DNA of 64,000 bases from Corynebacterium sp. HMSC074A01 (GTDB lineage Bacteria > Actinomycetota > Actinomycetes > Mycobacteriales > Mycobacteriaceae), in NCBI RefSeq assembly GCF_001831515.1, contig NZ_KV825598.1:145703-209702 (forward strand). Direction: 5' to 3'. Positions 1-8,686 of the stretch are shown here, piece after piece (the stretch's first letter is position 1; each line of letters begins with the position of its first letter). The position numbers were made by a program, and so were the translations under genes. Below the pieces are notes generated by a model. The model did not search any database. It saw only the letters and a program-made list of their open reading frames with translations, and was not told the origin of the DNA.

Positions 1-39
1 CATGCGGCCCAGTATGGCACGGATGTGACAGATGTGAAA

Positions 40-61
40 GGGGTGCGAAAGGGGTGCGAAA
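40..61. repeat. two tandem copies of an 11-bp unit
   Basis: The unit ggggtgcgaaa occurs twice head to tail (40-50 and 51-61), just before the stop codon of the M20 peptidase gene. The first three bases of the window read CAT, which could be the ATG of a minus-strand gene leaving the window, but nothing more of it is visible. No function is assigned. Confidence 0.5.
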
Positions 62-65
62 GGTT

Positions 66-1400
66 TTACGCCTTCACCATCCGCCGCACCAGGCTCCGAT
101 AGGCCTTGACGGTCAGCTCCATGTCCTCTACTTCCACGTACTCGTCGTGGCTGTGCAAAAGGTCAAGCACCTGGCCGAGTGTGCGCTCGCGCTGGTGCAG
201 GGCGAAGCCGTAGCCGACCCCGCCCTTGCGGCGCGCAAAGCGCAGATCGGAGCCGCCGGCGGCCAGTGTCGGCACCACGGCGGCGTCGGGGAAGAACTCG
301 GCAAAGGTGTCCACGATCGCCTCGTACAACGGGCCTTCGGTCGGCGAGACCGTGGCGTCCTCGGTGATCAGGTGAGTGATCTCCACCTCGTCGGCCATGT
401 CGCCCAGCGCCTCGCGCAGCAGCTCGTCGATCTCCTCCTGGGTCTGGCCGGGCAGCTGGCGGATGTCTAAATCCAGCGAGGCCTCAGAGGGCAGCACGTT
501 GATCGCCCCGCCCGCGCGCAGCACCGTCGGCGCGACGGTGAGGTGGCTCATCGCGTGCGAGTAGCGCTCAAGCTGGCCGAAGGCCTCGTAGCCCTCGCCG
601 GCAAGCAGGGCCGCCTCGGTCGCCTCGTCGAACTTCCACGCCCGCACGTAGCCGGGCCACGGCTCGTCCGTGGTCACCGGGGGTGTAAGCGCCGCGACGC
701 GCTCCGCCACCTTCCCGATCTTCGCAATGGTCAGCTCCCGCCCGTGCGGGGTAGAGCCGTGGCCGGCGTCCCCGTGCACCGTCAGCCGGCGCTGCGCGGC
801 ACCCTTCTCGCCCACGACGACGACCAGCGCGTCCGAGCCGTCCTGTACGGGCAGGTGCGAGCCGCCCTCCTCGGACAGGCAGTTCTTCCAGGAAAAGGCG
901 TCCGGGTGGTGCTCGGCCAGCCAGCCGACCCCGAGCCCGCCGCGGGCTTCCTCGTCGGCGCAGCCGACAAAGGTCAGGGTGCCGGCGGGCTGGGTGCCGC
1001 TTAAGGCGACGTCGCGCACCACGGCGGCCATGGCGGCGGTGATGTAGAGCATGTCGGTGGCGCCGCGGCCGTACACGCGGCCGTCGATAAGCTGGGCCCC
1101 GAAGGGCTCCTTCGTCCACTTCGCCGCATCGACCGGTACCACGTCGGTGTGGCCGAGCAGAGTCAGCGGCTCGGCGTCCGGGTCCGAGCCCTCCAGCGTG
1201 AAGGCGATGGAGGTGCGACCCGGGTGCGACTCGAAGCGCTCGACGCGCACGTTGGGGCAATCCGCGAAGAAGCGTTCGAGCGCATCCGCGGCCTTGTGCT
1301 CCTGCCCAGAATCGGGGGTGAGATCGTTGACGCACGCGAGCTGAATTAACTCTTGCAGCAGCGCAACTGTGGTATCTGCGAGAGAAGAAGCAGTAGACAC
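66..1400 (-). CDS. M20 family metallopeptidase (dipeptidase / desuccinylase-like)
   Basis: A cytosolic zinc hydrolase of 444 residues, normal length for the M20 family, whose members cleave dipeptides or N-acyl amino acids. Metal-site motifs are visible: H84 and D86 in LLGHTDVVPVD, the bridging D116 in GRGATDM, the general base and ligand pair E150/E151 in CADEEARGG, and a late AAGGSDLRFA segment. The start is GTG (MSTASSLAD), with a weak Shine-Dalgarno-like GTGGG upstream. It is divergent from a TetR gene with a 122-bp gap, so that regulator could act here, though this is inference. Substrate cannot be read from sequence; DapE itself is unlikely because no dap genes adjoin. Confidence 0.85.
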   Translation of the reverse strand: MSTASSLADTTVALLQELIQLACVNDLTPDSGQEHKAADALERFFADCPNVRVERFESHPGRTSIAFTLEGSDPDAEPLTLLGHTDVVPVDAAKWTKEPFGAQLIDGRVYGRGATDMLYITAAMAAVVRDVALSGTQPAGTLTFVGCADEEARGGLGVGWLAEHHPDAFSWKNCLSEEGGSHLPVQDGSDALVVVVGEKGAAQRRLTVHGDAGHGSTPHGRELTIAKIGKVAERVAALTPPVTTDEPWPGYVRAWKFDEATEAALLAGEGYEAFGQLERYSHAMSHLTVAPTVLRAGGAINVLPSEASLDLDIRQLPGQTQEEIDELLREALGDMADEVEITHLITEDATVSPTEGPLYEAIVDTFAEFFPDAAVVPTLAAGGSDLRFARRKGGVGYGFALHQRERTLGQVLDLLHSHDEYVEVEDMELTVKAYRSLVRRMVKA

Positions 1401-1522
1401 TGCAACCCACTTTCTTAAATTTGACTAATAGGGTAATTTACGGGTGTTGAAATGATGGAAGCGATCACCGTTTCCAAGAATAACGTGCATCCGGTAGATG
1501 GAGCGGAGGTAGAGGAGCGACA

Positions 1523-2098
1523 ATGGCCCGTCGAGAGGGCAGTATGGACCCCCGCGCAGTACGGACCCGCGGGGCATTCCTGAATGCCACAAGGGAACTC
1601 CAGCTGGAAAATAAGACCGAGGACATTACGGTCTCCGCAATCGTGAAGCGCGCCGGCATGAGCCGCCAGGTCTTCTACGAGCACTACGACGGCCGTGACG
1701 CCGTGGTCGGCGCGCTCATCGAGCACACCTTCCGCCCCGTCATCGACGCATATATCAAGGAATACATCGAAAGCGACAGCCCGCGCGCCGCCATCGACGT
1801 GCTCGTCGGCGGCATGTACGAGGAGCGCGACCTTTTGCTCAACGTGGTCGGCGGCCCGGCTTTGCCCGCTGTGCTGGGGGTCTTTACCACCCCGGAGCAG
1901 CCGATGCTGCGCAACGCGGTCGACTCCTTGCAAGAGCGCCTGGGCAAGATCGACCAGCAGTACCAGGAGGACCTCGGCGATCTGTTGCGTGCTGGTGCCT
2001 TCCGCTTGATGGTCAAGTCCGTACGGGAAGCAGGCAGCGCCGCCGAAGCCGCCGACCGCGTCGCTGAGGTGCTCGGTATCCTGCGCAAGGCGTTTTAA
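1523..2098 (+). CDS. TetR/AcrR family transcriptional regulator (first of tandem pair)
   Basis: A DNA-binding repressor of 191 residues. The N-terminal helix-turn-helix runs over about residues 12-60, with the recognition segment AGMSRQVFYEHYDGRD. The C-terminal ligand domain is not recognisable. A GGAG ribosome-binding site lies about 5 nt before the ATG. Its stop is followed directly by the ATG of a second TetR gene whose N-terminus is clearly related (ARREGSMDPRAVRTR against ARRQGSVDPRAVRTR), so the two look like a tandem duplication. The divergent M20 peptidase is the nearest possible target; there is no obvious transporter or enzyme in the operon. Confidence 0.85.
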   Translation: MARREGSMDPRAVRTRGAFLNATRELQLENKTEDITVSAIVKRAGMSRQVFYEHYDGRDAVVGALIEHTFRPVIDAYIKEYIESDSPRAAIDVLVGGMYEERDLLLNVVGGPALPAVLGVFTTPEQPMLRNAVDSLQERLGKIDQQYQEDLGDLLRAGAFRLMVKSVREAGSAAEAADRVAEVLGILRKAF

Positions 2099-2692
2099 AT
2101 GACCCAGGCGAAGAACGTGGCACGGAGACAGGGCAGTGTTGACCCGCGGGCGGTCCGCACCCGCGAGGCGCTCGTGAGCGCCACAATCGAGTTGCTCGCC
2201 ACCAAGCGGGTGGACCAGCTTTCCGTCTCTGGCATTGTGAAGGCGGCGCAGGTGAGCCGCCAGGTCTTCTACGAGCATTTCCAGGACCGCGACGGCGTGG
2301 TGCTCGCGGCCGGGGAGGCCGTGCTCGCGCCTGCCTACGAGGAGTTCGCCGCCAACTTCGTCGGCGATGAAAGCTACCCGGAGCAGGTGCGCCAGCTCGC
2401 CCGCGCGATCGAACCGTACCGGCCGATGGTGTGCCACCTCATCGACTCCCCGGTGCACGCGAAGCTCAACCAGGTGCTGTGCGACCTGCTGTTTACGCCG
2501 ATCCGCGACGGGCTCAGGGCGATGCTCGATGAGCAGGGTAAAAAGGCCTCGGGGCAGCTTCTCGACGATACGGCCATGTTCATGATCGCCGGCACCCAAC
2601 ACCTGTTCATCCGGGCCTATCGCGACCAGCTCGGGGCAGACCCGACCGCCGAGCGCATCGAGCAGGTGCGCCTCCTCCTCGGCGGCATCTAG
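2099..2692 (+). CDS. TetR/AcrR family transcriptional regulator (second of tandem pair)
   Basis: This 197-residue regulator has the same N-terminal layout as its upstream neighbour: a helix-turn-helix ending in AAQVSRQVFYEHFQDRD. The C-terminal half has diverged, which suggests a different ligand. The ATG abuts the preceding TAA, so translation is probably coupled; a GTG 18 bp further in would align exactly with the start of the upstream paralogue. The stop TAG overlaps the stop of the convergent lipoprotein gene through a shared CTAG (2689-2692). The effector is unknown. Confidence 0.85.
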   Translation: MTQAKNVARRQGSVDPRAVRTREALVSATIELLATKRVDQLSVSGIVKAAQVSRQVFYEHFQDRDGVVLAAGEAVLAPAYEEFAANFVGDESYPEQVRQLARAIEPYRPMVCHLIDSPVHAKLNQVLCDLLFTPIRDGLRAMLDEQGKKASGQLLDDTAMFMIAGTQHLFIRAYRDQLGADPTAERIEQVRLLLGGI

Positions 2693-3486
2693 ACGGTGCC
2701 GAGCGCTGCGGCCAGCTTGTCGAGGGCGTCGGTGGTGTCGGAAAAGGACCCGATCTCGCTGGTTGCGGCCACGGCGATGCCGTAGCGCTTCTCACCCAGC
2801 GTGGCGTAGCCGAACTGGCGCGACTCCCACGTCCCCTCGGGGGTATCGCTCCAGCCGCCCTTGAAAGGGATGCCCAGGCTGCCCAGGCCCCAGGCCTGTG
2901 ACTCGTCCACGTGCTCCATGAGGTCGAGCACGAAGGCGGCGTTTTCGTCCGGCTCCGAATCGGCAAGTTGCGCAAGGTAATGGGCGTACTTCGCCTGCGA
3001 CTCGAGAGGCCACTCGGTCACGCCCCAGGTCGGGGAGGGTACCACGTCCGCCTCCGCCTTTGCGATCTCCTCGCCAACAAACTTCTCCGCCCCGCCGGAG
3101 GCCTCCAGGCACCACCAGAGCTGGTCGGTCGAGGCGTTGTCGGAGACCTCGATCATTGAGGTCATCAGCGCTTCGCGCGTCGCCTTATCGACGTCGCAGT
3201 GCTCCAGCGCGGCGAACGCCACCGGCACCTTGATGGTGGACCAGGAACGCAGCATGCTGGTGTCGCCGGCGCGGGTGGCGGAGAAGTCGTCGTCGATAAG
3301 CACGATGCCCAGCGCGGTGTCAGTTTCGCGCGAAATCTTTGACACCTCGTCTTCGAGCCACTGCGGGTCCACGCCGAGGCGTTCGTCCTGCTCGGTGAGC
3401 ACGGGTGCCAGCTCCTCTGCCGGCGGCTCCTGGCAGGCGGAAAGCACGCCGATTGTGCAGAGCAGCGCGGCGAGAGTCCGTTTCAC
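2689..3486 (-). CDS. lipoprotein with class A beta-lactamase-like serine hydrolase fold
   Basis: A secreted, lipid-anchored protein of 265 residues. The signal peptide ends in a lipobox LSAC with the lipidated cysteine at about residue 18. The mature part carries the three signatures of penicillin-interacting serine enzymes: SxxK as S83-T-I-K86, SDN at 115-117 and KGG at 209-211. The Glu166 equivalent of true beta-lactamases cannot be placed confidently, so hydrolysis of beta-lactams is not shown; a DD-peptidase or inactive relative is possible. The start is GTG, overlapping the upstream phosphatase stop by 4 bp (GTGA), so the two are translationally coupled. Confidence 0.75.
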   Translation of the reverse strand: MKRTLAALLCTIGVLSACQEPPAEELAPVLTEQDERLGVDPQWLEDEVSKISRETDTALGIVLIDDDFSATRAGDTSMLRSWSTIKVPVAFAALEHCDVDKATREALMTSMIEVSDNASTDQLWWCLEASGGAEKFVGEEIAKAEADVVPSPTWGVTEWPLESQAKYAHYLAQLADSEPDENAAFVLDLMEHVDESQAWGLGSLGIPFKGGWSDTPEGTWESRQFGYATLGEKRYGIAVAATSEIGSFSDTTDALDKLAAALGTV

Positions 3487-4475
3487 AGCTTCTTGAACTC
3501 CCTCGCCAAGTCGAAGCCGGTGTGCCCGTGGATCGCCTTGATCGTGCGGTAGTTGCCGGGCTGCGAAATGGTGGCGGTGGTGCCGTGGGCGAGCATGTGC
3601 TCGGAGCGGCTGAGCTCGCGGATCGCCACCAGGCGCACCCGGTCGGGGTGCTCCTGGACGAGGTCCGAGTAGAGCATGGGGTCGTGCTGGCCGTCGTCGC
3701 CAACCAGCGTCCAGCGGATGTTGGGGAAGTCCACGATGAGGTTGCGCAGCGCGACCCGCTTGTGCTCCTGGCCGCTGCGGAACAGCCCGGTCGGGGTCGG
3801 GCCCCAGTCGGTGAGCAGCAGGGGGCCGGGCGGCAGCTTCTCGCGCGCGATGAAGTCCGTGAGCGTGTCGAAGGTGTTCCACGCGCCGGTGGAGACGTAG
3901 AACGTCGGCTCGCCGGGCGCGAGGAGTTCCGCGTACAGGTCGCGCATGCCGGGCACGGGCTGGCGCGTATTCGTTTTCTTCACCCAGGAGTTCCATGCGG
4001 CGAGCATGGCGCGCGGCAGCATGGTCACCATGATCGTGTCGTCCACATCCGAGATCAGGCCGTGCGTGACGTCGTCGGCGATGATCTGCACCCGCGCCTC
4101 GGTGGCCTCGGCGCTCAAGGGGGTGCGCACGGTGGCGGTGTGCCAGCCGGGTGGAAGCCCGTGGTCCAGAATCAGTACTTCGAGGTAGCCGTTGCGGTCG
4201 GTCTGGGCGGTGACGCGCTGGTCGCCCAGCTCGACGGTGACCGCGATGTTGGGGACCTGGGTGGTGAAGAATTGGCGGTAGCCGCGCTCCACTTCGGTCT
4301 TCGGCTCGCGCTCCGGGTCTGCCATGAGCACGCGGCCGAGGACGCGGGCGCGCTCGGCGTTGCCGTAGCCGGTAAAGCCGGTGACCTGCGGTACCCAGCC
4401 GCGGCGCGATTTCGCCTTCACGTCGACGCTGTTGATGCGGTGCTCCGCCCAGCGGACCACGTCTGAAAATCCCAT
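3483..4475 (-). CDS. App1 family phosphatase (DUF2183)
   Basis: A HAD-superfamily phosphatase of 330 residues. The catalytic DxDxT motif is D143-V-D145-D-T147 within ISDVDDTIM, followed by a conserved STGAWN segment and LLTDWGPTPTG typical of the App1/DUF2183 family. Yeast App1 is a phosphatidate phosphatase; the bacterial substrate is unknown. No membrane segment is obvious. The start ATG has TAGACT (minus strand, 4484-4489) 8 nt upstream, suggesting a leaderless mRNA from a promoter shared with the divergent AMP nucleosidase gene. It is in an operon with the beta-lactamase-like lipoprotein downstream. Confidence 0.8.
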   Translation of the reverse strand: MGFSDVVRWAEHRINSVDVKAKSRRGWVPQVTGFTGYGNAERARVLGRVLMADPEREPKTEVERGYRQFFTTQVPNIAVTVELGDQRVTAQTDRNGYLEVLILDHGLPPGWHTATVRTPLSAEATEARVQIIADDVTHGLISDVDDTIMVTMLPRAMLAAWNSWVKKTNTRQPVPGMRDLYAELLAPGEPTFYVSTGAWNTFDTLTDFIAREKLPPGPLLLTDWGPTPTGLFRSGQEHKRVALRNLIVDFPNIRWTLVGDDGQHDPMLYSDLVQEHPDRVRLVAIRELSRSEHMLAHGTTATISQPGNYRTIKAIHGHTGFDLAREFKKL

Positions 4476-4495
4476 AAGCCAGTAGTCTAGGCGCT
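4476..4495. promoter_or_regulatory. 20-bp divergent promoter with superposed -10 boxes (app1-like / amn)
   Basis: The whole gap between two divergent ATGs is 20 bp. On the plus strand TAGTCT (4483-4488) ends 7 nt before the amn ATG. On the minus strand TAGACT (4484-4489) ends 8 nt before the phosphatase ATG. The boxes overlap almost fully, so both genes should make leaderless mRNAs and cannot fire simultaneously. Confidence 0.65.
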
Positions 4496-5836
4496 ATGGA
4501 TGTTGTGGGAAGTGCGCACGTGGCCGTCGATACGCTCATTGAGCTCTATGAAGCGTCGTGCGAGTGTGCGCGCGACGCGATGAGCAGCGGGGACTACGCG
4601 CGCTACGAAGATGTCTACTACCCCAAGCTGTCCGTGACGATTGATAACTGGGTGCCGGTGGATCGCTCCGAGCCCTTCGGCTACGTCGATGAGGCCGGCG
4701 TCTACAGCGCCGAGCTCTCCCGCCCCGATCTGATGGCACCGTACCTGCGCGCGCAGCTCGAGGCGCTCACCACCAACTACGAGTGCGTCATCCGCGTCGG
4801 CTACTCGGACACCCGCATCCCGCCCGAGTACATCCGGGGCACCGCCGCCCGCGCCGGCAATTCGCCCCACGTGCCGCGGCCCGCGCTCGACGACGTGCAC
4901 GACGCGATTATCGACGGCCACTGGGACGCCTTCCACGGGGCCGAAAAGCCCCTCTTCCACTTCGGGCCCCAGCGCTTCGACCTCGCGCTCGCCCGGCTCG
5001 AGCACTACACGGGCATCCAGGTCGAGTCGCTGCAGAAGTACATCCTGTTTACCAACTACGACATGCACGTCACCGAGTTCGTGAAGTTCGGGACCGCGGA
5101 GCTGGCGCGCGAAGGTTCTCGCTACACGCGCCTGGTCGTGCCGGAAGGCGACGCGAAGTACCAGATGCCGCGCTACGACCTGGTTACCGAGGACGGCGAC
5201 GGCATCACCATGATCAACATCGGCGTCGGTCCCTCGAACGCGAAGACCATCACCGACTCGCTGGCGGTGCTGCGCCCGGAGGCGTGGATCATGATTGGGC
5301 ACTGTGCAGGCATGGACGCGCGCATGCGCATCGGCGACCTCATCCTGGGCAACGCGTATGAGCGCAAGGACACCGTGCTGGACGAGCACATCCGCCCCGA
5401 CTCGCCCATCCCGGCCGTACCCGAGATCCAGCGCACCCTGGAGAAGGCGGTCTCCAAGATCTATGGCGAGGACTCCGCGCTCATGCGCACCGGCACCGTG
5501 CTATCTACCGGCGACCGCAACTGGGAGTGGAAGACCCCGCAGGATTTGTGGGAGTGGCTGCGCGGCTCGACGGCGGCCGCGGTGGACATGGAGTCCTGCA
5601 CCATCGCCGCGAATGGGTATCGCTACCGCGTCCCCTACGGCGCGCTGCTGGCCGTGTCCGACCTGCCGCTGCACGCGGTGCCGAAACTGCCCGCCGCCGC
5701 GCAGGCCTTCTACTCCAACTCGAAGGAGGCCCACGTGATGTGTGCGGTGCGCGCGATGGAGAAGCTGGCGAAGAACCCGCAGCGGCTGCGCACCCGCAAG
5801 CTGCGCCGCACGATTGGAGAGCTCCCATTCCGCTAA
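4496..5836 (+). CDS. amn: AMP nucleosidase
   Basis: Hydrolyses AMP to adenine and ribose 5-phosphate in purine salvage and adenylate control. The protein has 446 residues, somewhat shorter than the E. coli enzyme of about 484. It shows an N-terminal Amn domain followed by a C-terminal nucleoside-phosphorylase-like domain (about residues 220-440) with GVGPSNAKT, MIGHCAGMD, STGDRNWEWK and AAVDMESCTIA, as in the Amn family. The start is set by a TAGTCT -10 box 7 nt upstream. The sirtuin gene follows after 26 bp on the same strand, so both probably share a transcript. Confidence 0.9.
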   Translation: MDVVGSAHVAVDTLIELYEASCECARDAMSSGDYARYEDVYYPKLSVTIDNWVPVDRSEPFGYVDEAGVYSAELSRPDLMAPYLRAQLEALTTNYECVIRVGYSDTRIPPEYIRGTAARAGNSPHVPRPALDDVHDAIIDGHWDAFHGAEKPLFHFGPQRFDLALARLEHYTGIQVESLQKYILFTNYDMHVTEFVKFGTAELAREGSRYTRLVVPEGDAKYQMPRYDLVTEDGDGITMINIGVGPSNAKTITDSLAVLRPEAWIMIGHCAGMDARMRIGDLILGNAYERKDTVLDEHIRPDSPIPAVPEIQRTLEKAVSKIYGEDSALMRTGTVLSTGDRNWEWKTPQDLWEWLRGSTAAAVDMESCTIAANGYRYRVPYGALLAVSDLPLHAVPKLPAAAQAFYSNSKEAHVMCAVRAMEKLAKNPQRLRTRKLRRTIGELPFR

Positions 5837-5862
5837 GTTCCTTCGACGACCCGGCCGTCCAG

Positions 5863-6768
5863 ATGGCGCACGCGAGCGCGGTGCGCTCCATCGAGCGGGT
5901 CGTGCACGAAACCACCACGCCGACGGACCCGGAGCTTGCGATCCAGCGGGTAGTAGAGCAGCTGCGCGCTGGCCGCGTCCTGGTGATCACCGGCGCGGGC
6001 GTGTCCACCGACTCCGGCATCCCCGACTACCGCTCCGCAGGCGGCCGCCTGACCAAGGGTCGGCCGATGACGTACCAGGAGTTCGCGCACTCGCCGGAGC
6101 AGGTGCGCCGCTATTGGGCGCGTGCGTTCGTCGGTATGCAGTTCATGCGCGCAGCCTCACCGAACCGCACCCACTTCGCGCTGGTCGAGCTGGAGCGCGC
6201 CGGGCTGCTCACCGGGATTGTCACGCAAAACGTCGACGGGCTGCATGTGGCCGCCGGCTCGCGCAAGGTCATCGCGCTGCACGGGGATATGGAAGAAGTC
6301 GTCTGCCTCGATTGCGGCGCGCGCCATGCCCGCTCGCTTATCGACGCTCTGCTCACCCAAGCCAACCCCAACTATTTCGATTCCGTCGAGGTCACAGGAA
6401 GCATGATCAACCCCGACGGCGACGTGGAGCTGCGCGCAGAAGATGTGGAGCGCTTCCGCATGATCGACTGCCCGGCGTGCGGCGGGCAGCGGCTAAAGCC
6501 GTCGGTGGTTTACTTTGGGGAGAACGTGCCGAGGGGGCGTCGAGAAGCGGCGCGCGAATGGCTGGATGAGTCGAATTCTGTGCTCGCCCTGGGGACGTCG
6601 CTTGCGGTGATGAGCGGCTACCGCTTCGTCATCGACGCCCGCAAGCAGGGCAAACCCGTCTCGGTGGTCAACGGCGGGCCGGGCCGCGGCGACCCGAAGG
6701 CGACGACGCTGTGGCGCACCGGGGTCGCCGAGGCGATGGACGCGATCCTCGACGGGCTGGAGCTTTAG
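5863..6768 (+). CDS. NAD-dependent protein deacylase (sirtuin, Sir2 family)
   Basis: Removes acyl groups from lysines using NAD. The predicted 301-residue protein has the NAD-binding GAGVSTDSGIPDYRS (about 44-58), TQNVDGLH (121-128), the catalytic H140 in LHGD, and four zinc cysteines (C148, C151, C203, C206). The pattern resembles class II (SIRT4-like) sirtuins, so an activity other than simple deacetylation is possible. The ATG at 5863 is chosen because it is the first good start after the amn stop; no clear Shine-Dalgarno is present, so translation may be coupled. The stop shares TTAG with the convergent symporter gene. Confidence 0.88.
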   Translation: MAHASAVRSIERVVHETTTPTDPELAIQRVVEQLRAGRVLVITGAGVSTDSGIPDYRSAGGRLTKGRPMTYQEFAHSPEQVRRYWARAFVGMQFMRAASPNRTHFALVELERAGLLTGIVTQNVDGLHVAAGSRKVIALHGDMEEVVCLDCGARHARSLIDALLTQANPNYFDSVEVTGSMINPDGDVELRAEDVERFRMIDCPACGGQRLKPSVVYFGENVPRGRREAAREWLDESNSVLALGTSLAVMSGYRFVIDARKQGKPVSVVNGGPGRGDPKATTLWRTGVAEAMDAILDGLEL

Positions 6769-8018
6769 GAAGTTTTGGCCGAAAAGTTGTCCCAGACCTG
6801 CTTGTCCAGGATCTTTTCGCGCGTGGCCACCACGGCGGCGACGACGGCCTGGCCGGTGACGTTGACGGCGGTGCGCCCCATGTCGATGATCGGCTCGACA
6901 GCCAGCAGCAGGCCGACGCCGGACAGTGGCAGGCCCAGTGTGGACAGCGTCAGCGTGAGCATGACGGTCGCGCCGGTGGTGCCGGCGGTGGCGGCCGAGC
7001 CCAGCACGGACACGATCACGATGAGCAGGTAGTCGGTCGCGCCCAGGTCAATGCCGTAGAACTGCGCGACGAACAGGGCGGCGATGGCGGGGTAGATGGA
7101 GGCGCAGCCGTCCATCTTGGTGGTCGCGCCGAGCGGCATGGCGAATGAGGCGTACTCGGTGGGCACGCCCATCGACTGCTCGACGGTGCGCTGGTTCACC
7201 GGCATGACACCCATGGAGGAGCGGGTAACAAAGCCGAGCATGGTTACCGGCCAGACGCGGCGGGCGAACTCTACGACGTTGATCTTGTTCGCAGCGAGTA
7301 CCAGCGGGTAGAGCACGAAGATGACCAGGGCGAGGCCGATGTAGATGGCCAGGACGAACTGGCCGAGGCTGCTCATAGCCGACCAGCCGTAGGTGGCGAC
7401 CGCATTACCGATCAGTGCCGCGGTGCCGATCGGGGCGAGGCGGATGACCCACCACAGGACGACCTGGATGACGGAGAGCAGCGACTCGGAGAACTGGATA
7501 AACGGCTCGGCCGACTTGCCCGCCTTCACGGCGGCGATGCCGATGAGCAGGGAGACGACCAAGATCTGCAGGACGTTGAAGCTCACGGACTCGCCGTTCG
7601 TGCCAAGGCCTAGGAAGTTGGAGGGCACGACGGAGTCCAAAAAGCCCATCCAGGAGCCGGTGGTCGACGGTTCGGCGGCGTCGGCGGCATCGACGGTGGA
7701 GTTCGCGCCGGGCTTGAGGATCGCGCCGACGGCGATGCCGATCAGCACGGAGAAGAACGCGGTAATGGCGAACCAGATCAGGGTCTGGGCGGCGAGTCGG
7801 GCCGCGTTGGTCACCTCGCGGAGCTTGGCAATCGAGGTCACCACCGCGGTGAACACCAGCGGTGGGATGAGCAGCTTGAGCAGCTGGACGTAGGTGCCGC
7901 CGACCCACTCGAGGAGTCCGGCGAGCCAGTCGTCGGCAATGAGCCCGAGCACAAGGCCGATGATCAGGCCGTAGATGACTTGGGCACCGAACCCGGTGGC
8001 CCACTTGGGGAGAGACAT
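6765..8018 (-). CDS. dicarboxylate/amino acid:cation symporter (DAACS family)
   Basis: An inner-membrane Na+ or H+ coupled importer of glutamate, aspartate or C4-dicarboxylates. It has 417 residues with the multi-helix GltP/GltPh layout; family hallmarks are the serine-rich TRSSMGVMPVNQ, ATTKMDGCASIYPAIAALF around the substrate site, and the terminal RTAVNVTGQ. A GGAG Shine-Dalgarno lies 5-6 nt before the ATG. The last codons contain one copy of the dispersed 19-bp inverted repeat (6770-6788, encoding NFSAKT). Exact substrate is not determined. Confidence 0.88.
   Translation of the reverse strand: MSLPKWATGFGAQVIYGLIIGLVLGLIADDWLAGLLEWVGGTYVQLLKLLIPPLVFTAVVTSIAKLREVTNAARLAAQTLIWFAITAFFSVLIGIAVGAILKPGANSTVDAADAAEPSTTGSWMGFLDSVVPSNFLGLGTNGESVSFNVLQILVVSLLIGIAAVKAGKSAEPFIQFSESLLSVIQVVLWWVIRLAPIGTAALIGNAVATYGWSAMSSLGQFVLAIYIGLALVIFVLYPLVLAANKINVVEFARRVWPVTMLGFVTRSSMGVMPVNQRTVEQSMGVPTEYASFAMPLGATTKMDGCASIYPAIAALFVAQFYGIDLGATDYLLIVIVSVLGSAATAGTTGATVMLTLTLSTLGLPLSGVGLLLAVEPIIDMGRTAVNVTGQAVVAAVVATREKILDKQVWDNFSAKTS
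6770..6788. repeat. dispersed inverted repeat AACTTTT-N5-AAAAGTT, copy 1
   Basis: AAGTTTT-GGCCG-AAAAGTT, one mismatch to the window consensus; inside the 3' end of the symporter gene. Confidence 0.6.
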
Positions 8019-8155
8019 GTGCGCTCCAATGCGAAATAATGAACAGGTCAGTTTTTACTTGCCGAACACTAGCAGGTCGGAAAGAAATTACTAATCCGAC
8101 ACATCTAGACCGAGTAGTATGGAACGGAACCTCTCACACGTGTAAGGAGCACACC

Positions 8156-8686
8156 ATGGCAGGCATTTATGCATTCGAGGGCAAGGCCCCGCAGATCCAC
8201 CCGAGCGCGTACATCGCGCCGGGTGCGACCGTGATTGGCGACGTCACCATCGGCGAAGACGTCAACATCTGGCCAGGCGCGGTCCTGCGCGGCGACGTGG
8301 GCGCGATCGTCATCGGCGCGCGCTGCAATGTGCAGGACGGCGCCGTTATCCACGTCGAGACTGGCCACACGACGGTGCTGGAGGAGGACGTCACGGTCGG
8401 CCACCTCGCGCTCGTGCACGGCTGCCACGTGGAGTCGGCGTGCCTCATCGGGATGAGCTCGACCGTGCTTTCCGGCGCGCGCGTGGGCGAGGGCAGCATT
8501 GTCGGCGGCGGGGGAGTGGTCCTGGAGGGCCAGGAGATCCCGCCGTTTTCCGTGGCTGCGGGCGTGCCGGCGAAGGTGCGCAAGTCCTTGGATCCAGCAA
8601 CCCGCGAGCAGCGGGTGAAGCACGCGGCCGGCTACGTGGAGCTAGCCCGCCGCCACCGCGAGGGGCTCGCGGAGTACGAAGTCTAG
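8156..8686 (+). CDS. gamma-carbonic anhydrase family protein (left-handed beta-helix)
   Basis: A 176-residue protein made largely of hexapeptide repeats ([LIV]GxGxx type) forming a left-handed beta-helix, as in YrdA/PaaY gamma-carbonic anhydrase-like proteins. Metal-ligand histidines typical of the family appear around VIHVETGH, VGHLALVHGCH. Activity as a true carbonic anhydrase is uncertain in this subfamily. The ATG is preceded by an AAGGAG Shine-Dalgarno 7-8 nt upstream (8143-8148), which selects this start over one 117 bp earlier. The 3' end overlaps the convergent ROK regulator gene by 45 bp. Confidence 0.85.
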   Translation: MAGIYAFEGKAPQIHPSAYIAPGATVIGDVTIGEDVNIWPGAVLRGDVGAIVIGARCNVQDGAVIHVETGHTTVLEEDVTVGHLALVHGCHVESACLIGMSSTVLSGARVGEGSIVGGGGVVLEGQEIPPFSVAAGVPAKVRKSLDPATREQRVKHAAGYVELARRHREGLAEYEV

